Below are positions 22,075-34,684 of a stretch of DNA of 64,000 nt, in pieces (position 1 is the stretch's first letter; each line of letters starts with the position of its first letter). The notes below the pieces were generated by a model that did no database searches, was not told the origin of the DNA, and worked only from the letters and a program-made list of their open reading frames with translations. Made by a program: the position numbers and the translations under genes. The DNA is from Linnemannia schmuckeri (taxonomy: Eukaryota; Mortierellomycota; Mortierellomycetes; Mortierellales; Mortierellaceae), in the NCBI GenBank assembly GCA_029449235.1, contig JANATG010000001.1, forward strand, positions 1,116,001 through 1,180,000, given 5' to 3'.

Positions 22075-24661
22075 ATGCCGATGGGACGACGACTGTCGCT
22101 ACTCTGTTGTTCATGCCTGCCTCGCAAACAGAGGGACAATCTCTCGTCAAGGTCTCTCTACCCAGACCAGGACTCTTCGGGCCATGACGACTATAGCGAC
22201 GAAGACGACTATTATCCCTCCCACGCACGACTCGAATCCCTCGCCCCTGCCTCTTCTTCTTCCTCTTCAAACCCCTACAGCAACAGCTTCAGGAACAACA
22301 GCAACCCCTGGCCGTCTAGTTTCTCTAATGGTCGCTTCTCAAAACAGTCCTCTCGTGGTAGCCAACAACGGAAACCTAACCCGTTCAGGACCCCTTATCG
22401 CGACGATAGTGATGATAATGATGATGACGAGGCAGGCGAGGGTAATAACAATGGTGGTGGTAGAGGAAGTGGGAACAAGGGAATAGGAATTACGACCTTT
22501 GCCCCCTACCGGGATGATAGCGATAGTGACAATGGAGGGGAAGTAGAGGATGGAGAGGATCGTCATCTACGGAGAGAGCCAAAGGCGGATGGCAGCGGCG
22601 AACCGAAGGATGAGAGCAGCAGCAATGGTCATGGCAACAGCGCCCTTCGAAACCCGACGAGGATTCATCCCAAGATGGATGTTTCGCCTTACAGGGTCTT
22701 TGACTCTGTCTCAACACCGTCCGGAGCAGCAGCAGCAGGGTTCCTAAAACCACAGCTGACTTCAACGACAATGACACGCGCACGGTCCACACATCCTCCC
22801 AGGAACCCACAAGGGAAGATGAGATGGCATGACGGCGATAGCAATACCGATAATGAGGACGGAGAAGCCGATGCGGAAGAGGTCATCGATGTCGATGCGC
22901 TCATTGCTGAGCAGGTATGTAACATCCTCCTCTTCGTGCGAAATAGTTATTTACTCTCTTCCTTCTCTGTTTGCCCTACCCTTGCGACTTCTCCACCCTC
23001 TTGCCTATCTTCTTTGTCACTCCTCCTTGCTGGCCCTCTTGGCGGATCAATTGATTCAAACCGCCGTTGTCATTACACACAGACACCCTTTCTGTCGTGG
23101 TATTGCCAAGATATTTCGGCTAGCGCTCTTTCATTTTCCCCTCTCCTTTCTCCACACGCTTGACACGGGGATTTATGTAGCTGTCTGTAGGGGCGTACGC
23201 CTGTTTATGAGATAGTAACACGTTTATTTACTGCTTGTCGTCTTTTTAATTCATTAGGAGCGGATCACACGCGAACTGGCAGCACAAGAGGAAGCTTTAC
23301 GTCGGGAGGAGGAGGCTGCGATCTTGTCAAAGAGACTTGCAGCTATTCGAGCAGCCGAGAAACGTGGACTGCTTCGGTTTGAGGGCGACCAGCTTGTGAT
23401 TCCTAATGGCGATCACAACAACCTCGCAGCAAGCACCAGCACCAATAGCAAGGTCATTGTCATTCCATCACAGGGTCGGACAGTTCAGGAGCATGATGAC
23501 GATGGAAAGCAGCGAATTGCGAGGGAGAGAACGACATCTTCGGGGGCGTCTTCATTTGTTGGAGGGGTTGATGCGTTCAATCAGGAGCTGAAGATGATGG
23601 ATCTGGATATGAACACGTCCCGGAACACGGAGAAGGCTGCAGCTCGACCATCCACGATCACTACCACTACCTCATCGACTTCAACCTCGACGTCTACGAA
23701 CACTGGTCCTAGCCTGCGTAGAACTGTCTCTACAGGAGTTTCGACATCTACTTCAACCAGCACTAATTCTACACCGACGGTTGCTATCAACCCTCGGGAG
23801 GTGTTCAACAACATTACGTCGTTCTTGAAGAAAGTGGACGGTGTTATTGCAGGAGAGGATGATTCTTCGGACGAGGCATCGTTTTCAGACCAGGAGCAGG
23901 TTCTTGGTAAAGGTCGCGCCAACCTTGCACGAGGACCACAGGAGAGTCGGGTCAATGGGCCAGAAGAGACGACAGGTGCGTTGGAACCCAAGGTGACAGT
24001 GATGGCAACTGCTGGAGCACCTACTGTTCAGAGGGCGGTGACACCGGTTCCATTCGATGCGGCTAATCAAGAAGACGATGATGACGACGAGCAGCCCTAC
24101 CCAGCAGACCCCTTCAACACTCAGACCAGTGATCTTATCAGCGACAACAACAGCAGCAACAGCAACAGCAGACGTGACCCTCAAGCATCCAAGGAACGTA
24201 TCACTCCCGACTCGCCTGTCGCTGAGAAAAAGGAGACGGCAGGTAAGACCAAAGCTGAAACAGCACCAGCACCATCAGCACCAGCACCATCAGCACCAGC
24301 ATCGCCAGTTTCTCCAGTGTCACCTATCTATGGACACCTGTCAGAATCAGTTGCTGCAGTGGTACCCGAGCGTGTCTATAGCACCTTTACGTCGTTCTTC
24401 CATTCAGGATCGAGTTTCATGGGTCTGTGGGGCACTAGTAGCGTTGGCATTGGCGGTGCTGATGAGGACGACGATGATGGCCGAGGTTCCAATGGAGGTG
24501 TCACGGCGGATGGTCGCCGGTTGTCGAATCTCAAATATGGCGATCCCAAGAAGTATCGATTTAACTACAAGGATCATCGTAATAGTTCAACTACAGGAGC
24601 GTCTGCTAGCAAGCGAGCTGACGATGACGACAATAGCAGCATTGACGATTACGACTTTTAA
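22075..24661 (+). CDS. Unidentified acidic coiled-coil protein
   Basis: Predicted 747 residues from exons 22075-22914 and 23258-24661. I do not recognise the family. The N-terminus MPMGRRLSLLCCSCLPRKQ has clustered cysteines beside basic residues, a pattern compatible with S-acylation and peripheral membrane attachment (inference). Residues 35-260 are disordered with Asp-rich and Asn/Ser-rich stretches. A conserved-looking helix spans the splice (VDALIAEQ, ERITRELAAQEEALRREEEA, LSKRLAAIRAAEKRGLLRF). The C-terminal third has Pro/Ala repeats and ends DDYDF. ATG codons at 22075 and 22081 are in frame and either could be used. Confidence 0.7.
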
Positions 24662-25450
24662 ACCCTATACCTACCTTTTTACATACTTTCTATACCTCCT
24701 CTTTTGGCATTCAGTAATAATTATATTTCTCGAAAACATGATAATTTGCTCCGCAAAGACTGGATCGTGTGCGCTTCGCGGGTGTGGGAAGGTGAAAGAA
24801 ATTTGTGTACAAGCGAAGTCAGCATTATGCTCAAAGGGTATTTTCCTTCTCATCGGGATGCACATTATGCACGATGCATAAGATTTCTCTCTCTATCTTA
24901 CTCTCTCTCTCTTGAGAGGTGGCCAGATGAGCGACTTTGTGCAACCATGCACCATAGAGTTTTGCTTTGTGTATCTGCTGACCTCAAAGTCAAAAGAGAC
25001 AAACAAAGAAAAAAAAAACTTTTTTTTGCGAATTACTTCGTAATTCGTGTTTTCTCTTCAACGGGACAACAAGGACAGGGCTGTCATTATCAGCCGATCT
25101 GTCTTCTTCTCGCCGCCCTTTTTCTCTTTCTTTCCCTCTGACGGTAGAAATCAGGTTGATGCTTTCCCCCCTCGTTTCATCTTTTTTCCAGTGGAGTCCA
25201 AAATATGTCCCGTTATGTTTGAAAAAGAGGGTAGGAGCCATGGTGATTGCAGAGAAAAAAAACTGTATTATTGTTGTTTCTAGGTCATGAAAAAAACTGC
25301 GTTTGTGTTGACTCCTTGCTTGTTGTTGGTGCTTCGCTGTCCTGTCTCTCCTGCATATGCCGCCCATTCTTTGACTGTGTCAGGTTATGTTCGTTGGTTG
25401 ATTGCTATTCGGACTGACACTATTGTTGTTGTTGCTGTTTTGATCCCTCA
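24662..25450. other. Convergent intergenic region
   Basis: 3' flanks of the coiled-coil gene (+) and LAMTOR2 (-). AT-rich, with CT repeats near 24890-24915. I see no gene. Confidence 0.4.
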
Positions 25451-26444
25451 CTAGTATCCAGCGACTCGACTGAGCGGTTCTTCCAGATGTCTCGTCAAGG
25501 CTTCAGATTTGGCTTTGAGAATTCCCAATTCGACGTCGTCCCGGGCGACCAGACAAAGGATCATTGTGCTAACAATCGTAATCGCCACCTTTCCTTCCTA
25601 CATAGGTTTGATTGTTGGTAGGTAAACACATGCTCATTAGGAAAGCAAGCAGACAGACATCATAACGGGAAAAAAAGTGAGCAACCTTGTTTTTTTTGTG
25701 GTTTCCTCTCCCACCCTATCTTTTTTTTTGAAGGATCTTATTCCCTTCATTAACGTTGTCCATCCTGTCGTATGTTCTTTTTCTGTCTTTTCGTTCCTAT
25801 TTCATTCAAGTAGGTGAGTGGTAATGTCCATCCTTGTCTTTCCTATCTTTGTCTCATGCCCCCCCCCCCCCCCCCCCAAGTCCTTGATGTGATTCTGTCA
25901 TGCTCTCGCATGTCCTGTCTGTCTCCTTGTCTTTGTCCTGCTGACTATCCTGCGCCTTGCCAGTCCTTTCTTTTTGTTTCAATGTCTATCTTTCTTGCTC
26001 CTGTTGCTGCTGTTGCTCCTGCTGCTGCCATTAGAGGAATGTTTTTCTTTTCTTTACCTCACATTCAAGCATAAGGAAGGATAATGGCCCGACTTCGGGC
26101 TTACAATGCTTTGAGTAAATAGTCCAGATGTTCGAAGCGATGGCTCCATAGATGCGCGCGTCCCGATCCGACTGTGCTGCAAATGCCAGCAACGATCCTT
26201 CTGGGTTCAACAATCTATTTTTTGCATAGCACACAAAGTTGACGATGTCAGTGTTGTAGTTCCTTTGAATGTGTGATGCTCATGCTTTCCCTGTTCACTC
26301 TCTCGTGAATGACTCAAAAATGTTAATGTTGGGTGTGCTAAGAAGGAGAAAAGAAGAGGGAAAAAAGGTGGTTTACATTGTGGCCTTGACGCCGCCTGTA
26401 GTAGCTTGTTGCAGGACTTGTGAGATAAGTTTTGGCTTGAGCAT
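25451..26444 (-). CDS. LAMTOR2: LAMTOR2 / Ragulator roadblock subunit
   Basis: Roadblock-family subunit of the Ragulator complex, which anchors Rag/Gtr GTPases and TORC1 to the vacuole or lysosome. Minus-strand exons: 26377-26444, 26058-26214 and 25451-25597, in phase across both junctions; 123 residues against about 125 for the animal protein. Exon 1 gives MLKPKLISQVLQQATTGGV, exon 2 NPEGSLLAFAAQSDRDAR then AAIASNIW-like GAIASNIWTIYSKH, exon 3 GKVAIT, then LGILKAKSEALTRHLEEPL. These match LAMTOR2 along its whole length, including the (M)LKAKA...LEEPL ending. Introns are 162 bases (1) and 460 bases (2). All exons are under 160 bases, so the gene is easily missed. Confidence 0.88.
25858..25877 (+). 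repeat. Poly-C run
   Basis: About twenty consecutive C within LAMTOR2 intron 2 (G on the sense strand). Length may be unreliable in the assembly. Confidence 0.8.
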
Positions 26445-27770
26445 CTTTTGTTGTTATTGGTGCTGTATGAATGTTTTGTGTGTTGGATAAGTCGTAAAAC
26501 TTTTGGTTTGTCGTGCGTGTGTGTGCGCGTGGGTGAATGGGTTTGGCGTGGAAGTGGAATGACGAAAAAAGGACGGTTGGAAAAAAATAAAAGTGAGAAA
26601 AGGCTCATAAAATTGGGCAACTGTAGTTTCAAGTCACATGATGCACGCGTCTCCTAGCCCAGAGACAAACTGTGTGCCCTCTTGGGACCTTCTTTGCCTC
26701 TTATCTGTTATATTGTGTTTGTGAAAATGTGTCATGAATAACTGTATGAGATGAAGAACATGCAGCTCATGAGTTAAAAAGATTGACTGGCATTCCAAAA
26801 AAGGAGTGCGCTGCTCAAAATGCTGGTTGACCTGGCTCTGGCTGTTGAGACTCGAAGTTGCCGAGACCGGCATTTGCCTTGGGCGTTGACGAGTTCATGG
26901 CCACAATCGAGAACACTTATAAAAGAGAAGGCGCAAAGAGATTGGGTGAAGGTCCTTGGGCTACTTTCTAACCATCTCCAATGCTAGCTGGCAACAAACG
27001 TCTACGCGATGAGATAGTTCATGGCAAGGTGTACGGGTTGATGCGAATGACAGACTCTTTTTTACCGAAACAGATGTTGGCAGTGATCATAGGTTCAGCT
27101 GATAGAAATGTAGAAGTTAATGACCTCAAACACTGCCGCCTGAACCTGTCAAGGTTGTAGAGAATGGCGTGTATAAAGCCAGTTTTTACCATCAAAGGAC
27201 ATTTCGCTCAAAGAATCCTGTTGTCCCAATTATTGAGGTACTGATCATAAACAAGTGAGGTGCCTGAGTGCGTGAATTATCTTCTTTGTGTAGATTCGCC
27301 CCCTTCAAAGCTCTCTCGTTTGTTCCCGCTTGATCAAAAGGGTTTTTTATCACCCTCGTTCACCTTTCCACATAGACATGGTCCAACTCTATGACTTTGG
27401 TACTCATGCATCTGTCAGCCCCCCGACATGTCCTTTTTTTTTTTGGGATGGTTAGCCATTCCCACTTTATTTTCCGTCCTTTTTAGTTTCTTTTTTGCTT
27501 TTGAGGGCTCGTCCCTTTTTTTATATAACTATGTCAACGCCTCCTCGTTTTTTTTTCATCATCGGTTTCCTTCTTCCTCCAGGGCAGGCACTTGCAGCCG
27601 TTCCCCTTCCCTGGTCTCCCTTTTCTTCTCCACTCTCACTTCCCATCTTTTTGTATCCTTTGTTTGCGTTCAACCACACTCAGCTTTCTTCATCTCTCTT
27701 CCATCACACCCACTCTTCCCTACCTTCTGTCTCACTAGTCATTGCCATTCTGTGCCCCTCTTTCGCTCAG
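26445..27770. other. LAMTOR2 promoter and unresolved sequence before the Fanzor relic
   Basis: No supported gene. Between about 26980 and 27250 the plus strand is open in more than one frame (for example a peptide with ENGVYKASFYHQRTF near 27150-27210), which may be decayed coding sequence, perhaps an upstream part of the Fanzor relic. From 27430 to 27770 the sequence is pyrimidine-rich. Confidence 0.3.
26645..26650. promoter_or_regulatory. ACGCGT hexamer upstream of LAMTOR2
   Basis: Perfect MCB-type hexamer 200 bases upstream of the LAMTOR2 start codon (minus strand). Functional relevance unknown; could be chance. Confidence 0.2.
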
Positions 27771-28598
27771 TTGTCCAAGAAGCTGTCAGAGAGGCCTAGG
27801 AATACCAAGACGCTGTTCAAGGACGTACGCTTCCATCTGCTTACCGCTATGCACATTGCCAGGCTGTCTCTCGGTTCCAAGGAATATGTCATTATTGGCA
27901 TCGACTCCGGCATTGGCAACACCGTCACCGCCACTATCCTCGACTCGAGATTCTCTGGCCAGATCCGAAACATCATCATCTCGTAAGATTCGCTGACTAA
28001 AGCGTCCAAGAGGCACGAGACGGCCTTAGCCAAGCTGAAAAGCATGGCCCGATTCGATTATCAGTTCCTGCCTGGTCAGAAGAAGGGGGACATGGTCAAT
28101 GTGGACCAGCCCGAGAACCACATCTCCCCTATCGACTTGCTTTCTACTCCTTTCGACGCCACATTTCAGTAGCAAGAGAATAGGTCACTTTTTGTCGTCG
28201 GTGGTGGTGAAGTTTGCGTAAGGAAAGGCTCTTTCTTCCACCTAGGATTCTTGATAATACTGAAGAAGGTATAATCTTTTGCATTGGTATTATCATACTC
28301 ATATGTTAACCTTCTCCCTCTTTAAAATATTCTTTATTGAACAGGCCCAAGCAAGGAACATGTTCATCATGCGGTCTAGTAAGCTCAAGACAAGTATTGT
28401 GTGCTGTCAGTGGCAAACTATGGCCCTCTGGATTAAAGGGTCATCAAGTGCTCCAACTGCGGTCACCAACGAGATCACGATCACAACATCGCATACAGCA
28501 TCGTACAAGCAACACTGCAGTGGATTGGAACTCACCCTTGGCCATCCATCCTGTATCGTAAGAGCCAACGAGATGATGAGGAAGACCAAGACCATTGA
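27771..28598 (+). pseudogene. Decayed Fanzor (eukaryotic TnpB-like RNA-guided nuclease)
   Basis: Remnant of a Fanzor/OrfB-type transposon gene. One frame gives KEYVIIGIDSGIGNTVTAT at about 27880-27935, matching the RuvC-I motif (GIDxGxxN with catalytic Asp), then a basic segment SLTKASKRHETALAKLKS. This frame is interrupted by TAA (27984-27986) and TAG (28170-28172) yet continues in phase through SLFVVGGGEVCVRKGS, a plausible RuvC-II region. A likely intron follows (GTATAA to AACAG). After it comes a zinc ribbon split by a frameshift: TCSSCG at 28358-28375 in one frame, then IKCSNCGHQRDHDHNIAYSI at about 28443-28502 in another, where RDHDHNIA matches the RDxNAA RuvC-III signature. The RuvC core is short, suggesting internal loss. 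Motif reading supports family membership; inactivity follows from two stops and a frameshift. Confidence 0.68.
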
Positions 28599-31500
28599 TT
28601 TTTTTCTCATTCAACATCCAACAAGCATACCAGTTTCCACTGGTAAGCAGGAAATCTGAATGTACCGCAGTACTAGTCAGTCTAGTATATTATCCTCAGA
28701 ATAGCGTTTGTCTGTAGACAGACGGGGGATAGGCAGCAATCACTTGAAAATAGAAGATGTGTTGATGATCATTGGTGCAACTCGAAAGAAAGTGAAGAAG
28801 GGGGTAGGGGATAACAATTGAGGATCGGATACTCCAGACATAGGTTAATTGTTTGCTATTGTGCTTTCTAAATAGCTTAGCCCTTGCTTTTTGTTCGATT
28901 GCATTAAAGCGTATGTGCATTGGGAGGACAAATGCAAAATGCAACAATGATATCCATGCATTGAGATGGGGGGGGGGGGGGAGGAGTCGGCAGTGAGCGG
29001 TATATTTTTTGGGATACCCAGCCGAAGGAGTCACTTTCCAACTCAAGAAACCCGTAGGACTTAGGAAAAGGAAAGAGACAGATGGACGGGAAAAGGTGAG
29101 CGATGGCAAAGCACAGGTCCTCCTTGTCTCAATGCAGAATTTGAAAGAGAGACATACGAGGTGTGAGAGTAAATGTGCCTAGGGGCCATACGTAGGTAGA
29201 ACCATAGAACGGCAAGAAGGCTCCAGCATGTGAATGCAATAAAAATCTATGGATGCGCGATTTTCTCATTTCGACATGATTGATAGGGAGATCAGATGAA
29301 AGCTAGACAAGTTCGTTCGTCTATAGAAGTCTAAGAAAGTGCGTAAGAACCATTGGTCATCCAGATCCATCCTCTGTTATTATTTCATACTCCACTCATC
29401 CTTCCATCGAAAGATTCTTGAAGTTCAAACAAAGAAGAGGCGGCCACTCGATTACACTCAGCAGACACTCAGACGAAACAAAAAATAAGAACCTGTATCT
29501 TTCAGATACAGAAGATAAAAACAGTCACATAAAAGAAAAGAGGCTCGCAAATAAGAAAGGTTTGCACCCTTCCTCTCCTCATGCTCTTTCAAACCCACGT
29601 TGTCTGCTTGTCCAGATGTCTGATCAAGAATAATGCCCAACCAAAGAAAGGGTGCGTGGACAGTACGATTGGTCAAAAATGAAGGCAAAAAGAACAGACC
29701 CCTTTCCTCTTCTCTTTTCCTTTTTCTTGAGAGCACTCACCCCCACCTCCATGGATCCAATCATCTCTCTTTCTGTCCTTACCAGGTACCAGCCGATGCT
29801 TATTTTTTTCTTGATTTTATCTACCAACCACTCGCTCTCGAACGTGTACAACTCTCCATTTTTATTTCCCTGACTTTTCCTGGTATTCTTTGTTTGCTGA
29901 CAACCTTCTTTTCTTCTAGCCCTTCTTACTTTTCTCTGCCTTCTTTGCTTGCTAGCCAACAGGAGAAGCATGTCCAGGAAAAAGGGCTCTGATGTTCCAA
30001 CTAAATCCATCCATTCAAACACACCCACCAAAGTCGAACTCTGTTTCGTCTACTCCCCTAGAGAAAAAAAAACTTTTTGTTAATGTTTGTGGTTGTTGGT
30101 TAACTGAGCAGATTTGCGCTTCCGTTGGAAGCTTTCTTTGTGGCTGATAGTTTTGTAACGTGTGCGTATGATTTGGGCTTCGATGCCGCTTTGATGTCTG
30201 TTTTTTCTTTTTGTGTTGCTTTGTGTTTACTTGTGTTTTAAGCCTCGGGTCGTTTGTCTGGCAGCTTGGAATCTTTCGGAGAAAAGAAATGACACACACA
30301 AAGAAGATGTTGTCGACTGCAAAGCATCTTGGACAGGTGTCAAGAATCGACGTTGAGGCAAGGAAGAAAGTAAAGAAAAGTGGCAAAGAGGGTATGTGGA
30401 AAGGCAAAAGGAAGGGAGGGGTGATGATCGAAAAGGAACAGCCTGCTCAGAGGCGTTATGTTGTCCACATGTTGGCAACAGGTAAGCGGAAGGCATACCT
30501 GGTAAGTAATTGTGAATATGAAGAGAAGAATGAGCGCATTTGCAGATAAGAGAGGAGTCTATCTATTTCCAGAATAGAGGAGTACCAAACCAAGCGCATG
30601 ACATGGTGTCTGAGTAAGTAAAGAGCGACACAGGTCATAATTTTCTCTCAGCTAAGAGCCTTCCTTCATGTAGAAAATAGACGGCCAAAATCAAATTTTG
30701 GACTTTTGGCAGACTGGCGGTCTCACATTGCACCCAAAAACAAGGGGGAAAGGGTATGTGTTGGGTGGACTGTGGAGGCCGAGGCTGACCAACCGCTCTC
30801 TTCTTTCGATCTTCTCTCCGCAACCAACCGCATGCTTATTTTTGCAACGAAATGAAATACTTTTGAAGATCAAGCAAGCCTTCTTTTTGTCTTTCCACAG
30901 AGCTGTTCAACATCTAGCACGTTTCCATTTCTACTGGCAAACCCTGATATCAAGATTATTTCATTCATGGTGAGCAGAGCATCAATCTTACCGAGATTTG
31001 TTAACATCAGGTACAAAACAACTATATATAAAAATCAAGGGCGATAATCTACTGCAGCCAATACAAAATAACTATGTGGCTAGAACACTCACCTATCACC
31101 ATCAGCCCTTTCATCATGCTTTGTTGTTGTCGGGACAAGAAAAAATGGGAAGGTGGAAAACACACAAACAAGCGAGTGTGTGCATAAAGCAAACAAATTC
31201 TCCAGTAAACGAAGGCAATTAAATGACGATGTGTTGGAGCTGGGAACGTGTACTTTCATGAGCTATAAAAAATTATGACATGAACAGGAATGGCAAAGTG
31301 AACGGGTGAAGGAGCAGGTAAGCAAGGCAACAGTCCAGTCGAGCTTTTTTTTATTCACATTCACATCCACATCCACATTCAACAAAGCACGCATTGTGTT
31401 GGCAGAGTCCCCTATTTTTTCTTGTTCATGGAAGGCATCGGTGGAAGGTTGGTGGAGGGTCAGTAAAAGGGGGTTCCGATAGACCAGGCTTGCTAGGGGT

Positions 31501-33853
31501 GAAGGGAAGGTTAGCAAGTTATCTCGACAGGGTTTTTGGTCTTCAGCCATTAAGGTCCAGGCTACGGAGAGTCTAGTGTTTCCCTGCTTCCAAGCAAATG
31601 AAGATTCTGGATATTGCCCACGGAAGAATACCAGACTTGTCATTTTTCTTTCTTGTGTACCCTGACCCTGACCTGACATTTCTTTTGACATGGATTCACA
31701 TCCACAATTTATCCCTATCTCTCTCTTTATTCCTTGTTGCAAAATAGTTCGGGCAACCACCTAAACCATGTCTACAGAAACAAATAAAAAAGTATTTGTT
31801 TGGTAACACCTTCTCAGGAAACTGCAGCAAGCCCCAGTTTCGAGAGAGAGAAAATAGGTTATTTGTGTCAAAGAAGGCAACGTTTTCCTGCAGAACAAAA
31901 AGAAGAAACAAACCATCCGGCATCTTGCAGGAGGTTATTATGAGAACATTGACTGTTATTATTTTGCAATATTTGTCTGTCCAAAATGAGTATCGATGTT
32001 GGTGTTTGACATCCGAGGGAAAGAGCTGCTTGTTTAGACGGTTGCTCGTTGGAAAAAAGATTGGGAAAAAATGGATACTATCGTTCGTTGGAGTATCAGT
32101 CCGTGGTGAAGTCCTATCAGCTAATGGGCTGACTTTTTTTATAGGCACAGGGACCAAGATGAGAGGTGAGAGGGAAAACAGGGTAGAAGCTTCTTACCTT
32201 TCCAAAATGTAAAAAGAAAAAAAAAATCTAAAAAATCTAAAAAATAGTGCTCTCATTTTTTTGCTTTTTTTTTTCACTCGCCTCTAGTGTACTTAACCAC
32301 CAGGGGTTCACCCATACACCAGTACGTTAGCACACCTTTTCACACCGTTGGTCCATTTTTTTTTGTCATTTCAATAAGGGGGACACAAAAGAACAAGGCA
32401 GGGACCCTTGGGTTGCCTTTGTGCAGCCATCGTACTCAATTCAATTAATTTCAATATTATTATTTTATATTCATATTCAGCCTCGGCCTTCTGTTGGCAG
32501 GGCCTGGCTGTCCTTCTTTTCCAATCGGCGGTCGCCATTGTTTCCCAAGGGCCAAAAAAAAAGTCAATGGTCGGACGAAATTCAATTCAAAGAATACTCA
32601 CTCCTGTCTTTCACTCACATTATGCTAATCCAACCTGGCTGCCTCCCTTCCCCTTTGTTTATCTGTCGTTGTGGTTCCCATTGCTGACGCTTTGTTTTGT
32701 TTTGTTCTCCTCTCTGCAGACTCTTGCATCCGTTACCAATGCTCGCCTTTTGCTGTTGTTGATGAAGATTTGTCTATTGTAGGGGCAGACGGACTCTTTG
32801 GCCAATTGTTCTTCGCTTTCTTTGCCAGAGAAAACGAAAGTAATAAATATTTATAAAAAACTCAACTGGTGAGCGATATTTTCCAAAAAAAAAAAAAAAA
32901 GAACATGAAGAAAAAGCAGCTTTCTTTTTTCTATTCTTCTTCGAATTCCATCGTAGTCACAGGAGGGGGTTGACAGGCTTGCTGCCGGAGTGAGAGGAGA
33001 GAGGAGCGAGGGGGATGAGGAGCGCAGGAGAGAGAGAGAGAGGCAGAGGGGTTGTTGGCAGAGCCAAGTGTCCTTCCATTCCCCCAATATCGCATTTCGC
33101 AACAAGACATCATCATTATTGAATTGTGGACAATTCAATGACGGTGGTGATGACAGGGGAGGACTAAATGGGGGGCTGCTGCAGCACGATATTTTAGTCA
33201 AGCGAAGGTCTGGTCCATCTCCCTCCATGGAATGAATGAGGGTAATCTTATGCGTAAGTGTGTATGTGAATTCGAAGAGAGAGCAAGATCCATTTTCTTT
33301 CGTTGTTGTTATTGATGATGGTTGTGCAACCCATTCAGACCCATGGAATCCTTCCATTTTCTTTAAAGGAAGGATCTATACCTTCTATTTCCCTTTTCTC
33401 GCTTTTCCTTGGCCGTCTTCATCAATTTCTCTTCTTCAATAAGAACCCCGCGCCGCCCCTCTTTTCTTTATTACCATCCTCTCTCCCTCTTCTTCTTTCC
33501 TCTTTCTTTTTTCTTTACGCTTTTCTTCTTACCTTCCCTTTCCCTTTGCCTTCTTTTCTTCACCATCCCTCCAACCCTTATTCCCGACTTCGTTCCCTTT
33601 CTTCCGCCCTACTCTCTTCCTCTCCCTCTTTCTCATATTACTGTTTATCTATCAGGGCATTAACGTTGTCACCATCCTCCTCTCTTTACCCCTACACATC
33701 TACGCACTAATCCTCCTCCCCTTCTTCACCCTCCCTTCCTTCCACCTTCACTCTACCTTCACCCTTCCCTTCCCTTCCACAGAGTCTGACATAACAAACA
33801 TAAAGTAACACCCCGCGACTCTTCCCCGACAAACTCTGTCCTTATATCACACC
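28599..33853. other. Gene-poor region before the Ca2+-ATPase
   Basis: About 5.2 kb in which I cannot support any gene. Open frames are short, overlap on both strands and show no domain. Homopolymers include a G run near 28969-28981 and an A run near 32885-32900. From about 33440 to 33785 there is a C+T-rich leader running into the ATPase start. Short unresolved coding-like peptides occur near 30240-30350. Small multi-exon genes could be hidden here, as LAMTOR2 was nearby. Confidence 0.35.
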
Positions 33854-34647
33854 ATGGACAAGTCCGAGCTCGAGTCGGCACCGACCGATCTCCGTATCCA
33901 CGCCAACGACAAGATTGAGAACAGTAGCAACCAATCTGAACCCTCAACTGCCGTCGCTCCCCAGTACACCACCCACGCCGATCCCCGCCCCAACAACAAC
34001 GGTCCCTTTTCCTTCACCCCCAATGAGCTTATGGACCTCTATGATCCAAAGGCCCCCGAAAAGCTCGACGAATACGGTGGTGTCCCCTCAATTCTCGCTG
34101 GTCTTCACGCCAACCCTACCAAGGGACTCTCCACCCCTCACAACAAACCTCTCGCCTCTGTTGTCACATCAGACGAGAAGGTCGTCGAGGACCATCACCA
34201 GCCCGCCTCTGATCAGTCCGTCACTTTCGAGGATCGCGAACAGTACTTTGGTCGCAATGTCCTCCCCAAGCGCAAGCCCAAGACCATCTTCCAGTTGATG
34301 TGGATGGCGCTTCAGGAGAAGATTTTGGTAAGTGAACTCTCTTTCTTTCCTCTCCTTTCTTTCCTCTCTTTCTTCCACCCTTATCTATCACCCTGAGTGT
34401 CCCTTTATGCTCATCCCTATAGGATTTTGACTGGTTATCGAGGTTTCCTTGCTCCTTTTTTTTTTGTTATGCCTGGATATGTGGACAAGTGGATGTGGCG
34501 CTCCTTTTGTTTGTTCCCCAGCCTTCGCCATCAGACCAGCCCCTCTATCTCTTTCTCTGCTCCCCTGAGCACCATTGTTTGGACCGGGTTCAGATGGATA
34601 TCTTATTCTCCCACTTTTACCCTTCTATGAGACCGAGATCCCCAGTA

Positions 34648-34684
<37 letters not shown>

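Noticed and set aside
26980..27250. Peptide with GVYKASFYHQRTF that briefly resembled a hydroxyisourate hydrolase
   Set aside because: The resemblance is limited to a few residues; the conserved C-terminal YRGS-type ending and the catalytic His/Arg context are absent, and neighbouring frames are equally open.
28696..29109. Minus-strand 137-codon frame
   Set aside because: Contains a homopolymer-derived Pro run and no recognisable motif; adjacent frames are also open.
31263..32212. Overlapping 138-165-codon frames on both strands
   Set aside because: No splice support, no domain and no consistent composition; likely chance in a non-coding region.
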